From Ciona intestinalis (lineage: Eukaryota; Chordata; Ascidiacea; Phlebobranchia; Cionidae), in the NCBI RefSeq assembly GCF_000224145.3, contig NW_004190420.2, positions 321,430 through 385,429 on the forward strand: DNA of 64,000 nucleotides. Direction: 5' to 3'. Under the pieces are notes generated by a model, which did no database searches, was not told where the DNA came from, and was given only the letters and a program-made list of their open reading frames with translations. The position numbers were made by a program, and so were the translations under genes. This document shows positions 12,455 through 23,893 of the stretch, in pieces (the first letter of the stretch is position 1; every line of letters begins with the position of its first letter).

Positions 12455-12480
12455 ATCTGTAGGTAATTAGGCTGTGTAAG
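12455..12480 (+). other. Short 5' leader of the HEAT-repeat gene after a splice acceptor
   Basis: The tract CTTTTTATTTCAG ends at 12454, 26 bases before the ATG of the intronless gene at 12481. With no intron in the gene and no evident upstream exon, a cis-acting role is hard to explain. A trans-spliced leader is the natural reading. Confidence 0.5.
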
Positions 12481-14535
12481 ATGGAAAATTCTGTGTGGGA
12501 AAATAGAGTGGAAGCACTGTTGCAGAGCAAGCAAAGATTGGAGCGTGACAAAGGAATTGTTGAACTAAAAGTTCGCCTGGCGAAAGAAGACACTGAGAAA
12601 GTGTCAGTTGATTTAGTGGACAGATTTTTTAACCAGCTTTCTTCTATTAACGATTTCACGCCATGGGAGGTGACACATGGGTGTCTGCTTGGTGTCAAAC
12701 TGGTAGTGCAGAAGTATGCTGGTGCTGGCGTGAAAAATGGGTTTATCACAGAGGAAAAGGTGGAGTCGCTGAGGTTGATTGCTATTGGTTGCTTGCAGCA
12801 TCCAGAGGTTAGGGTTCGTGGGCAGGCAGGCGAATTTCTTGGCTCACTTTGCTCGTTGAGAGGAAGTGACATTTATAAATTGAGCAGTGTTGCTTTGCTT
12901 AGACTGCTTGAGGAAGACATAGAGCGACACATGAACGATACTGATTCATTGTCTTCTTTTTCCTCCAGTCCAGGATCAGATGCTGGGAGCATCTTTCATG
13001 AGTCAGCTGGTTGGAGGCATCTGGAAACAACGATGAAATGTTTGCAGAGCATGGTGGAAGGATGCGGCCGAGGTTTCGTTCCCTTTATCACCCAGAATCT
13101 TCTTGATCTTCTGTTCTCCGCACTGGGACACACCAACCGTTTTGTAAGAGAAACAGGTTTCAATGTATTTGCTGCCATTGTTCATTGCAGCCAAACGGAG
13201 ACAGATTCAAACAATACATTGCAAAAGTATGGTAGTCAATTTTGCAAGCATTTGTCTAAAGGTCTTTCTGATAACTGGTCACAAGTCAGACTTGCCTCTT
13301 CTGTTGCTACAAGGAACTTTCTGACCAGTATCGAAGATAAGACCAAATACAAGGAATATTTTCCTGACTTGCTACCAAGGTTATGTCTAAACCGATACTA
13401 CATTGCAGATGGGGTTAGAATCTATACGCAGGAAACCTGGGCCATTATATCTGGTGGGCATGGTAAGGACCTTGTGGAGGATAATATTGAACATGTTGTG
13501 TCATATTACGTATCCTCAACAAAGGCAGAAAACCATGCAGTACGTGAAGCTGCCTGTGCTTGTATTTCAGAGTTAGCAGTTAAAATTCGACAAGAAGCAG
13601 TGAAAAAGTTTGTTCCAGAGTTACTTGCTGCATTGTTGGAATGCTTTAAGGATGACAGTTGGCCGGTTAGGGATGCAGCTTGCATTGCTTGTGGTAATTT
13701 TGTTCTTTCATATCCTGATGAGTCCCTGCCGATTCAGAGCTCTCTCTATGATTTATTTTGGGGTAATCTGCAAGACCCTATTGCATCTGTAAGGCAAGGA
13801 GCAGCACTTGCACTTGCAAAGTTTGTGAAAGCTTATGGAGACAGTGTGTTGTCAAAGGTGGTGGAAGATTTAAAGCTTGGCTTGCAGGGCATTTCCAAGC
13901 AAGCGGAAAGCAGTGAAAATTTTTCTGGTTTGGATAAAAAGCCAGCGCAGTTTGGAGTTGTGAAAAACCTTCACACTGGTAGTGACCGTGATAAGAAACA
14001 TACAGATCAAGTGATGTACTCATGCGGTTCACTAGCTCCTAAGATGGGTCGAGGAAGCAGAGGTGGATGTAGTGATTGTCACTTCCAAAGACCTTCAGAG
14101 CCATGGGAGAGATCAGATGGATGTTTGTATTTCATCACTGAGCTGGCAAGTGACTTCGCAGATGTTTCCACCAAGCTCATTCCTGATATAGTAAAAGCTT
14201 TATCCTACAAACATTTCCCACAACACATTGTGTTTGTGGAGACTCTGTGTAGGCAACTTCCAGTGTTGGCTTCTCGTATTGGGAAAAAGCCATTCAAGCA
14301 ACATATCGAGATATTCCTTGATTCCATATTTTATGCCGCGTCTTCTGATGTACAGCTAACATCTGCAGCTGGTGAAGAGTGTTTGATTAAACTTTCAAAA
14401 TTTATTGGTGCAAATATTCTAAGAGGCAGAGTGGAGAATCATAACAGCCATTTCCTATCTCAATATGACAGAATTATGTGTGCCAATCCAGTCCAGGCTT
14501 ACACTGGTTTTCCGTCCACGTTTCCAAAACCCTGA
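12481..14535 (+). CDS. Intronless HEAT/ARM-repeat protein, function unknown
   Basis: A single uninterrupted frame of 684 codons, striking because every neighbour is split into many exons. The protein is helical throughout, with recurring HEAT-like units: VRVRGQAGEFLGSL (about 108-121), RFVRETGFNVFAAIV (about 219), AVREAACACISELA (about 354), SWPVRDAACIACGNF (about 391) and ASVRQGAALALAKF (about 435). A Ser-rich loop lies near residues 145-165, and a low-complexity linker near 475-530 separates a shorter C-terminal helical part. HEAT arrays usually act as scaffolds or transport receptors. I do not recognise the orthologue and assign no function. It could be a retro-copy of a spliced gene, but the frame is intact and the placement between GTF2F2 and FNTA on the same strand fits a working member of the cluster. 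Confidence 0.85.
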   Translation: MENSVWENRVEALLQSKQRLERDKGIVELKVRLAKEDTEKVSVDLVDRFFNQLSSINDFTPWEVTHGCLLGVKLVVQKYAGAGVKNGFITEEKVESLRLIAIGCLQHPEVRVRGQAGEFLGSLCSLRGSDIYKLSSVALLRLLEEDIERHMNDTDSLSSFSSSPGSDAGSIFHESAGWRHLETTMKCLQSMVEGCGRGFVPFITQNLLDLLFSALGHTNRFVRETGFNVFAAIVHCSQTETDSNNTLQKYGSQFCKHLSKGLSDNWSQVRLASSVATRNFLTSIEDKTKYKEYFPDLLPRLCLNRYYIADGVRIYTQETWAIISGGHGKDLVEDNIEHVVSYYVSSTKAENHAVREAACACISELAVKIRQEAVKKFVPELLAALLECFKDDSWPVRDAACIACGNFVLSYPDESLPIQSSLYDLFWGNLQDPIASVRQGAALALAKFVKAYGDSVLSKVVEDLKLGLQGISKQAESSENFSGLDKKPAQFGVVKNLHTGSDRDKKHTDQVMYSCGSLAPKMGRGSRGGCSDCHFQRPSEPWERSDGCLYFITELASDFADVSTKLIPDIVKALSYKHFPQHIVFVETLCRQLPVLASRIGKKPFKQHIEIFLDSIFYAASSDVQLTSAAGEECLIKLSKFIGANILRGRVENHNSHFLSQYDRIMCANPVQAYTGFPSTFPKP

Positions 14536-14785
14536 TTTCTTATGCTATTAGATTAAGGTTACTGATAGTTATTTGTGTAAATGCAATTTATTACTGTCAA
14601 TAACTTAGGTAATTTCTGTACAAAAGTGAAATCATGCTTATTTATCTTGTTTGTGTACATCCTTTGGAGCTTAATTAAAATGTTCAACACTATTACTTTT
14701 CCTATATGTTCAGTTCACCATTTGAGTTTTACACTGTCCATGGTTGCTGTTGTATAATTGTGTTTTATATAATTTCACCTTTCAG

Positions 14786-14845
14786 AATAGATCATAGAAT
14801 GTGTAAATACTGAAAAATTAAAATCGTTGCTAATTTCATCGGAAT
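14786..14845 (+). other. Short 5' leader of FNTA after a splice acceptor
   Basis: The tract AATTTCACCTTTCAG ends at 14785, 60 bases before the FNTA ATG and 250 bases after the preceding stop. No matching upstream exon is apparent. It is likely a spliced-leader acceptor, as for the two genes before it. Confidence 0.4.
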
Positions 14846-16940
14846 ATGTCTTCTAGTTCAGATGAAGAGGAAGTTTATAAGTTTTACAGGTTAGAAATAT
14901 CAAACATGGAATCCTAAATTAAGCAAAACCCTAGAACATAGTTTGTACCTTTGTTTTAGAAATAAAATCTACATTTTTGGGCCCAAAAAGTCTGGCGCTG
15001 TGGAAGAATTGGTTAGCATGCTTATCTTTATTCAGGGGTTATCAGTTCAAAGCCCGTCGTTGCTACTGTTGTGGGCGTTAGTGTCCTAACATTATATACT
15101 TACAAAGTTACATAAGCAATAACTCGTATAAGCGGTCACGAGGTGTATGAAACAGAACATCTGTGTTTAATAACTGTCATTTTTCCCGCCAAGCGAGGAT
15201 AAACCAAGTTACATTGATTTATTCATCGTTAGTTTTTTATGTAAATATCTCATCAGTTTATGTTTTTAAATGTTTGAAGTATTCTGTATTTTTATGCTTA
15301 CAGAGATCGTGCAGAATGGAATGATGTTAAACCTGTTCCTCAAGATGATGGTCCTGCTCCTGTAGTACAGATTGCATACAGTGATAAATGTAGGTCTTTG
15401 TAAAGTTGGAAATATTACTATTTGTTTTATTTTTACACATTCTAAACAATTTAAGTAATGTATAATTTTTTCCCCTCTTAATGCTCCTGTTATATTATAG
15501 TTAAAAATTATGTTGTTTTTATATGTCCAAAAATTGTGTTGGGTGTGATTATTAAATTTGTTGCTTTAGGTTTTTAGGTAGAACATATAATTCCCTTTAA
15601 AACCTACTTCTGTCTTTTCCAGTCAAGGATGCTTTCGATTACTTTCGAGGGATTCTTCACAGTAACGAAAAGAGTGAACGTGCATTAGAACTAACGCAAA
15701 CTGCAATCTCACTTAATCCAGCCAACTACACAGTATGGCAATACAGGTTAACAATAAAAAAAACTATATTTTAGTAATGCTTTCCAATTTCTATTTTGTC
15801 TTTTTTCTCACAGACGAGATATTCTACAATATTTAAAGAAAGATCTTTCAGAAGAGATGGATTTTCTGGCCAATATTATTATGGAGCAACCTAAAAACTA
15901 CCAGGTTAGTGATAATCAAATCAGTCTTTAAATTAAGAAATATTAATACCTTAAACTGTATAAATTCAGTTTTCGATTTTACTATATTCTATCACATTTG
16001 TATGTAGTTTATTTGTGCACTTTTTAACTATTTTGATGTTTAAATACATTAGGTATGGCACCATAGAAGAGCATTGGTAGAATGGAGTCGTGATGCTTCA
16101 AAGGAGATTGATTTTACGGCGAAAATTATCAATCTTGACCAAAAAAACTACCATGCGTGGCAGCATAGACAATGGGTAATCCAGGAATTTAATTTGTGGG
16201 ACGGAGAACTTGCGTTTGTGGATGTGCTGCTTGAACAGGACATGAGGAACAACTCTGCTTGGAATGAGAGATATTTTGTTATTGAAAATACAACAGGTTT
16301 CACTGATGACATCACCAATAGCGAGATACAGTGAGAAAATTACAATGTCAATAAATACAAAGACCACTAATCTTAATTTTTTTTTTAAGGTACACAATGA
16401 AAAAGATTGACATTGCTACGAAAAATGAAAGCGCTTGGAGTTACTTACGGGGGTATTTTAGTTGTTTTTGTCATCAATGTTAAAGTGTATGAACACGTCC
16501 GAAGAATGTCATATAAACTATTCCTTTATTTAATATTTAACAATGTTTTAGTTGAGTGAATAAAACTTAGCTTTTATGGTGGTTGATTGTTCAGGGTTTT
16601 ACGTGATCGTTCTTTGACTTGGAGCCAAGAGTTGCGAGATCGTGTAACAACATGGAGAGATGATGGATTAAAATCACCATATTTGGTTGGAATGTTGATT
16701 GACATGTATGAGGAGGATTTGGAAAATAAAAAATGTGACATTGAAAAAACCATGGCAAAAGTCAAAGAGGTATGCACAAATGCACTGTTCATGTCAAAAT
16801 TTGTTGCAACCTAGATTTTTACAAAAGTGTTTTTCTAGTTATGTCATGAACTTGCGGAGGAAACAGACACTATACGCCGGAAATATTGGAATTTTATATA
16901 TCAAAAGTTAAACAAACAATATGGGTTGAACGAATCGTGA
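14846..16940 (+). CDS. FNTA: Protein farnesyltransferase/geranylgeranyltransferase type I alpha subunit
   Basis: Eight exons in phase: 14846-14889, 15304-15389, 15623-15746, 15814-15904, 16053-16330, 16390-16452, 16595-16769, 16839-16940, giving 320 residues. The subunit pairs with FNTB or PGGT1B to attach farnesyl or geranylgeranyl groups to CaaX proteins such as Ras and Rho. The prenyltransferase-alpha repeats are plain: [60 protein letters not shown] and [10 protein letters not shown], each with the family's W-x2-R-R/Q core. The catalytic lysine region lies in the first repeat area. It is shorter than human FNTA (379), mainly at the N-terminus, where the human Pro-rich leader is missing, and at the C-terminus. 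A SINE sits in intron 1. Confidence 0.95.
14990..15225 (+). mobile_element. tRNA-derived SINE in FNTA intron 1
   Basis: Starts with a tRNA-like head (GGCGCTGTGGAAGAATTGG ... GTTCAAAGCCC) and continues with TTGTGGGCGTTAGTGTCCTAA, the shared GAGGTGTATGAAACAGAACA block and GCGAGGATAAA. It ends in an ATTGATTTATTCAT tail. A central block is deleted relative to the fullest copies. Confidence 0.75.
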
Positions 16941-17916
16941 TGTCTTCTGTATAATATGAATTTCAATGACCAAGTCATTTTGTTATGCCACTGCTGTCTG
17001 CAAAAATAAACTTGTTTCCCATGTTAATTTTTTGTTGTAATAAATCATGTGCCCACGATTAATTTGAGTTTTGGTAAATTGAAGTCGTTGGTAACATTGC
17101 TTGTTTTTATAATGCATTCTCATCCAAGGACTGTAAAATACTTTTTTGTAAACATTGATTATAGTTGTCATCCCGAAAAAATTGTGTTGTTAAGCAGATA
17201 ATACCGTCAAGTCTAGACTCTTGCACAATTCAATTCTGCTGCTGAGCCACAAATGACTATCTGCGGATAATTCTGTTTATTTTGTGCTTAAAACAGTGAA
17301 ATACCCACTGTACCAATAGTTTTGCATAAACACAATTTGTATAAATGAATTAGTTTATTTGGCACTACAGTTACATGAATCACAGTGAACACAAATACAA
17401 CAGATTTAAGTATGCTAGTTATTGTTAAGTGTAATCCGCATTAAAAGTAGTTTAAAAGATTTAGTTCTAGTTCTATGAATATGGCTGCAAATTCTTACAA
17501 GACAAAATGTTCCATTTTGGTCATTAGTTTTGTGTTTTGGCAAGCAGAAGACCACTGAGGTAGAAAGTTAGTGTTTCTGCAGAAACGGTATTAGGAAAAT
17601 TACATTATAAAACCAGGTAAGTTCATGTTTAAAGGTACATTAATTATACACAGCATATTAAACATACTACGGTACATGGTAACAGGAATTCATAGTGTAG
17701 CATACTAGCATTGCAAGCGGATAGTAAAGTACGTCATGCCTGTCTTATATTTTTCATACTGTTTTAAGAACTGTAATTTTATGCTAAGAAAGTTAAAAAA
17801 ACCCAGACAGGTAAAACTGCAAAGAGGGCCACTGGTGGAACATTTTGTGAACGGCAGTGGATTGTTGTTTTTGCAACTAAAACCCACTTCTTTAACAAAA
17901 ATATGTAAACAAAAAT

Positions 17917-20900
17917 TTATTCCGGACATGGAACTATTGCTTCAATGCTTCGCTTTCTTATGACTGGACTTGTGCCAACTTTCGAAGCTCGGCTGCCACC
18001 TGGTGTGGACCTAGGTTGGCTGACTGGACTCTCTGACACAGCGTTGTTCACTTGCTGCCCAGTTATATTTATATTTCTTGAACCAGGCTTGGATTTTGAA
18101 ACTTGCTTTGAGCTCCTGGGGGTTGTGGATGGTGCTTTGTATTCAACCTGAAGATTAGTTAAATATGGAATTTTACTTTGTCTTAAGTGTTTATAAGCTG
18201 ACTATGTTGCATATCTTACATCTATATTGATACGTTAACTATAACTTCCATTATAATTGTGTGGTGGGTTGTCTCATATCTACATTGATACGTTAAATGT
18301 AACTTACTCTATAATCGCATTGTGAGAGAACAGGTATTATAACATGGATGTTCTGTTTCATACAACTCATGTCCACTTACGAGTTACCACATATACAAAT
18401 TTTTAGCGACCACTGGGTTAGGACAGTTATGGTTAAGTGTCTTGCCCAGGAAAACATCCGCCTACAATAGTAGCATTAATGAGCCTTGACCCTGTAACCT
18501 CTGGTCAAGGTGCTAACTACTGTTGCATGGGCCAGATTTTGAAAAATATAATATGATAAGACCGAGATGTGAAAATTGAATGCCCATGGTATCTATGGTT
18601 TTCAATATATTTTACTGTAATTCTAATGTTTTTAGGACAACTAAAGGTAAACATTTTTCTCCCACCAAAATCAAAAACCCTAAAACCCCTATGAAAACAG
18701 ACAGTACCTTTGAATTAGGTAGATTTTCATTATCAATCTGAGGAGCATAATGTACAACTGAGTTTCTTGACTGGTTTGTTTCAGTGTTGTTTGTCAAATC
18801 TCCATTAAGCCAAGCTTCCCGCACCACCCTACGTACATGTGGAGGGGGTAGGGAACGTTGCATACGTTGGCCTGTTGGTGGCTTTCTTGCTATATTTGGT
18901 TGTGTCTTAGTGCTGCTACCCCCAACTCTTACACTGGTAAAGCCAACAAAGTCTAAAATAAAGGAATTACAGATTTGTTAAAAAAGCTTGTTTTTTTCTC
19001 AACTGTTATTATAATTTTATAAATTTATTTCACCAGTTTATTAATTATTATAAAGGTGTTTGAAAGGTTTTAATCATAAAACTAATTTACCAACAAAAAC
19101 TTGTGGAGAACCAACTTTTTTTTTAAATAAGAAAGACTTAAACACATCTTTTGGAAATAAAAGAGAAAGGTAAGGAATTGTTTAACCACAATAATAAACC
19201 ATCATGTACCTGATTCACTCGTTGGTTCTTCAATCCCATCTTCCCCCTTGTAAGTTTTCAGGAAAGTGCGAAGAGGATCCTGACGAGGAACGTAAAGTCC
19301 GAGGCGAGCAAATGATCTAGAGTCCATGAAGTTAGAGCAGTTGTACCTCGCTCCGATGATAAACGAATGAGGAGTTTCACCGGTGTGACATGGTATTGGG
19401 AGCAAACTAAAATACAAATATATGTGATGCTGTTTTGAAAAACCAAGTAGTTTTTATAGCCTGAATCGGATTTTTATTAATTTTTTATTGAAGCCTGGAG
19501 CACCTATATGCAATCATAGGTGATTAGGTGTAAATGTAAATTTGTTTAATTATGGAACAACATCTGGGATAACAGTGTTAAAATGCAGCTACACTTTTAG
19601 TGGTCGTTTTTTTATGAAAGGAGCAAATTGTCAAAAGTATTTTTCATAGTTTTATATATTTCAATATTACTTACTCTCGGCTTAGATGAAGTGGTATTGG
19701 CTTCTTCTCCTTCATCCCTGCAAATATTATAAAAAAGAGGTTTATTAAATAAAAGTCCAGACAGTGTAGTGGAGACAAACAAAATTTAAGGTCATGTTCA
19801 TAAAAAAATACTTCGAGCATGTTGTATAGGTTTAATAAAGTCTGTAAAGCAGTTTATAAAAATAATGAATAGATTGTGTGGAGTTGATAATACATGTCTT
19901 GTAGGATGTTACACTTGTTATGATTCAAAATAGAAAGGACAAAGCAAGGAGTTTGTTTGAAAGGATGGTTGCCATGCCCAGCCCATATCAAGTTACTTGG
20001 TCGTCATTGTTTTAACTTTAAACAAAAATAAAGATGTAACTGTCGGTGTTTAGGTTACGTCATATGATACACTACATTTTTACGAAGATTTATTTTTGAA
20101 AACATATATTTTTGTAACAAGGTCAAAAATTTGTTGCCATTTTGGTGGATGAATAATGCTGTTGGGGTACCAGTGTAATTGTAAGCTATGTATATGTGGT
20201 TCGGCGGAAATAAATAAAGGTTCATTGTAGATATCATGTTACAATGACAAAATGTCTGAATACGTGTATGCGTTTCCCGGCCACACCAGGATAAAGCAAG
20301 TTACATTCATATAATTTTCTACACTATTCTGACTACTTTTAACCTCCAGAATTTACAACTTAAACTATTACTAATCAATTGTAAAAATGACACAAATAAG
20401 TTAATAGTTAATTGCTGTGAAATTTGGCCTGTTAGCATAGTACTTTTAACAATAAACCTTTTGTGTATTATAATAAAGTTGTATTACGTTATACAATACG
20501 TTCTACAGCTATTAAAACTAAAATCACTAAAACTAATTGTATAGGATAAAGTTTCGACTGCCTTAGACCTACTTGCCTTCTGTATATATTAAACAAACTA
20601 ACCAGTTAAACTAGCGAAATATTTACTTTTTAATTGTTGTTTGGTGTCATTTGAAGGCAGAGCTGTCATGGATTGTGCACGATGTTTGTTTTTCAATTTA
20701 TTGGCCCGAGTTTGCCTCCCATCCTTAGCCGAGCAAGGTCGATTAGATGCCTGTGGTATACATGGATTACTTTATTGTTATTTCGGGAAATGTTATTAAA
20801 GTGATGAGCCTCAAAAATGTTAAATATCACTTTTTTATGATGTATACACAACTGAGAGCACAGAATAATTCAAAGATGCGTGTTTAAAACCCACATACAC

Positions 20901-21576
20901 AAGTTACCACTTTCAATTTTTTAGCTTTGCAAAAGGTTCTTGATGAGTATACCAAAACTATGAATGCTTACACTGACATGTACCTGTAAATATGTGTGTT
21001 TTCTGTTTGGTCGATAATACATTTCACCATTAATCACCACCGGGGCACTCTTGGTTGATATTCCTGATAACGGACGTGATTCTGGCCTGTGCTGCTCTAG
21101 CTGTGAATAAAATAAATACACTTTATAAAAATATAAAAAAAAGAAAAATGTGAAAAAAGAGGTTAAAAAGTAAACATAAAATTTATGTAAAAGTTTTCTT
21201 CAAATTTACCTTATATGCCGGTAAAAACTGCTCAGTAAACATGGGAGCTTCTCCGTTGTGATTTTTCACTTTTTCGTTTATTTCCTGCACCCAACTTGGG
21301 GCTTTATTGAACCGAGATGTCTTGTTGGTGTGAGCATTAAGAACTTGGTAGACTGAATGCTCCATATCCGGTCGATCAAATGTGTATGGAGAAGGGGGGT
21401 GACCTTTCCGACCTTGGAAAATAGATCAGTTCAATACTTTCTGAACATATACTTTGTTAACATACATGCACACATGTATATAAATATATGTATAATATAA
21501 ACATTTATGATAATATACTGAAAAGTTTACCAATGATAAGAGGCAGTTGATCAATTGGCGGAAGTAACACAGACAT
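17917..21576 (-). CDS. Uncharacterised 401-residue protein, eight exons
   Basis: Exons, all in phase: 21531-21576, 21210-21412, 20984-21100, 20627-20750, 19675-19717, 19210-19406, 18708-18952, 17917-18147. The start MSVLLPPIDQ is fixed by an in-frame TAA six bases upstream in the same exon. I do not recognise the family. The protein is basic, has no signal peptide or membrane segment, and has a conserved-looking core in exon 6 (HTGETPHSFIIGARYNCSNF and RSFARLGLYVPRQDP, about 190-230). A Pro/Arg-rich segment (RSLPPPHVRRVVREAWL) and a Ser/Thr-rich, probably disordered C-terminus follow. A role cannot be deduced; proteins of this make-up often belong to cilia or sperm, but that is only a guess. 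The gene faces FNTA tail to tail. A SINE lies in the last intron. Confidence 0.75.
18335..18540 (-). mobile_element. tRNA-derived SINE, minus orientation, in the last intron of the 17917-21576 gene
   Basis: On the minus strand it shows a B-box-like GGTTACAGGGTCAAGGCTC, then the CTACTATTGTAGGCGGATGT block, AACCCAGTGGTCGCTAA and the AACTCGTAAGTGGACATGAG region. This is the family body with small deletions. Confidence 0.7.
20255..20312 (+). mobile_element. SINE 3' tail fragment
   Basis: Only the terminal block survives: a variant of the CGTTTTCC segment followed by CACCAGGATAAAGCAAGTTA and CATTCAT. It lies in an intron of the minus-strand gene. Confidence 0.5.
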
Positions 21577-22038
21577 GGTTTAATGCTGACAGTAATAAAT
21601 TGACTCAAAATCTGTTTTCTATTGTTTATTATACTACATTATATAATGCACATTTCCCTATAAGATAAAACTGCTCTCCCTATAGTACAGTAAGTCTAGT
21701 GAAAGTATGAGGTCTGAGAAACTTACTTTTACTGATTTGAGTTAAATGGAGTCAGTACATGGTTTACCATGGCATCCATGTATTGCCAAAACAGTAAAAA
21801 CAAAAGAAAAACATGAAGGGTTCTCTAAGTACGAAAGGTATAACAAAATTGGGAATTGAAGGGGAACCTACGATACAAAAAACTAATTCTATGAAAACCA
21901 ATGTACAAACTGTGTACAGTAAGCTTAATTCTGAAATGGCCAGTTACTACAATTACCATTATCAAGTGCAGAAACATGAATAAATATTAAATTAATGTTT
22001 AATTTTAATATAATTAATTGAAATGATTTTCTAAGTAC

Positions 22039-22201
22039 CTATGTTCTTTCCGTGTGTTGCCAAATTTTTCTTTGTTCCTGTCAAAGTTAGGTCCAAATAT
22101 CTTTTCAAAGCTTGAGCAGTGTTTGGGTTCCTTACATTGCGAGGGCTCGTCTTTTCCCAAGTGTTTGATTGGTGGACTGACAACGTCATGGTTTATCTCT
22201 C
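22039..22201 (-). other. Possible exon upstream of the 17917-21576 gene
   Basis: A 163-base open stretch with a good acceptor (ATATTCCAG) and donor (CATAG followed by GTACTT) on the minus strand. It would encode GEINHDVVSPPIKHLG and further Lys-rich sequence. It cannot join in frame as coding to the MSVLL start, because that exon has an in-frame stop before its ATG. It may be a 5' untranslated exon, an alternative first coding exon, or chance. Confidence 0.3.
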
Positions 22202-22401
22202 CTGGAATATTATATAACGAACACATGATAGCCTATATTGTAAAAATGTGTAAATTACAGATTCATTCCTTTATTAAAAATACAAAAAAATAGTTTATTG
22301 CTAGTGAAGGTTCTTCACTCACTAACCACCAAACTCAAACTACAACCTTAACATATATTTGTACTAATACGTATTTTTATACAAGGTTCCCAAAATAATA
22401 T

Positions 22402-22480
22402 ATATAGTTAGGGGGGGGGACACTCTTATCACATAATATCCAAGTATTCCAATCGTGTTTTAAAATTAATTAGTTAATAA
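22402..22480 (+). mobile_element. Degenerate fragment of MITE-1
   Basis: Begins ATATATAGTTAGGGGGGGGG and continues with ACATAATATCCAAGTATTCC and ATCGTGTTTTAAA, which are internal landmarks of MITE-1. The right half and right terminal repeat are not recognisable. Confidence 0.5.
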
Positions 22481-23593
22481 CTTAACAACTGAAACACTAT
22501 CGAATTCTGCTAAAATCTGATGATAATTTTAAGTAATGTTTAATACAACCATAAATTCCATTCTCCATTTTTCTTAAATCCATTTACCCAATTACCTGGG
22601 CGCTGGTACTTAAACTAGAAGTCAATTGATGTAGATATTGTTGTATCAACAAACTATAGCTTTGATGATTGACTGGTCATACTTTTATCTTTATTTTCAT
22701 CTTTAAAATTTGTTTTCTGCAACAAATAAAAAACGCTTAAAACTACTCCACCTAATATAAATTACAAAACTTTAATATTTTAACTTAAGTAAGTTCTGTA
22801 TGAACCTCATGTTAAAGTCAATTATTTAATTTAATAAAAAGCAAGAAAGGCAGTAAATAGAAGTTGTTTGCATAATTGATGGATAACTTTCATAAGCAAC
22901 CACATATACACTAATCACTACTGTTAGTATTTGCTCTGTAAACACAGGTTGAATAGAATTGTGGTTTGGTTTCCTCATGTCACACATGTAGACCTATTAG
23001 GGAGCATAAAGTTAAACAAACATGCTTGCCAGTCATTTTTATATAGTGAATGACTGTACGTTGAGATATTACATGATTATTGAACTTTTAAATGTAACTC
23101 GTTTAAAAATTTACAACTCAAATCTCAATATACATTGGCAGTAGTGCTTAACTGCTTAGTGGTCTAATACGCATAATAACTTGTAGTTAAACGATTAAAG
23201 TCTTCTTACTGAATTATAAAAGTCAAAAATGACCGGTCTGTGCAGGTTTATACATTCATATTAACTATTTACTACATTCTACTTATTTATTGTGTTGTAT
23301 TTACAAACCTCCGTAATCAGAACCCATCACATTTCATGAACCGTGTTGTTTATGTTTGTTGCCTTGTTTACCACAAAAGTGGGAATTCCCCTACGTCAGG
23401 TAAAAGGCACCCGGAATTTTAAATATGAAATCAAAGCAAAGAGACCAAGAAAATGTTTTAACTTAGCAAAGAATATGCATATTTTAAAAGAATATGTACA
23501 AATATATTTATTATTATGTGTTTTGGACAAATTTTGCCTTTTTAAAAGTTTTAATAAGTTTGCTGTATTTATAACTTAAGATAAATTTTATAG

Positions 23594-23893
23594 GCTCCGC
23601 ACACCAGACGCGGTTGACGGTTGCGGGTAGCGGTGCGGAGCATTCGAAACGTCAGGGTGCTTCACACCCACTGTGCGGTTGGCGTTAACGCGGCGACAAG
23701 CCAAATACCCCACGAAAACAAGGTTCTGCACCCAGCAAACCACCCAGATACCGCTGTAGATTTAACTTTTCCGTCTTTTGCTTCAACCGAGAAAATCACG
23801 CCGTCACGGTATGACGCCGACTGGTGTGACACTGCTTTCAGCAAGATCAAAATCCGCACCGCTACCGACAACCGCGTCTGGTGTGAATCCAGC
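23594..23893. mobile_element. MITE-3, GC-rich inverted-repeat element (hAT-like target duplication)
   Basis: About 300 bases, markedly GC-rich against AT-rich flanks. The ends form a long imperfect inverted repeat built around ACACCAGACGCGGTTG and GGTAGCGGTGCGGA, about 40-45 bases per arm. The element is flanked by TTTATAG at 23587-23593 and again at 23894-23900, a 7-base (or imperfect 8-base) direct repeat. An 8-base duplication is characteristic of hAT elements. There is no coding capacity, so it would be a non-autonomous passenger. Confidence 0.75.
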
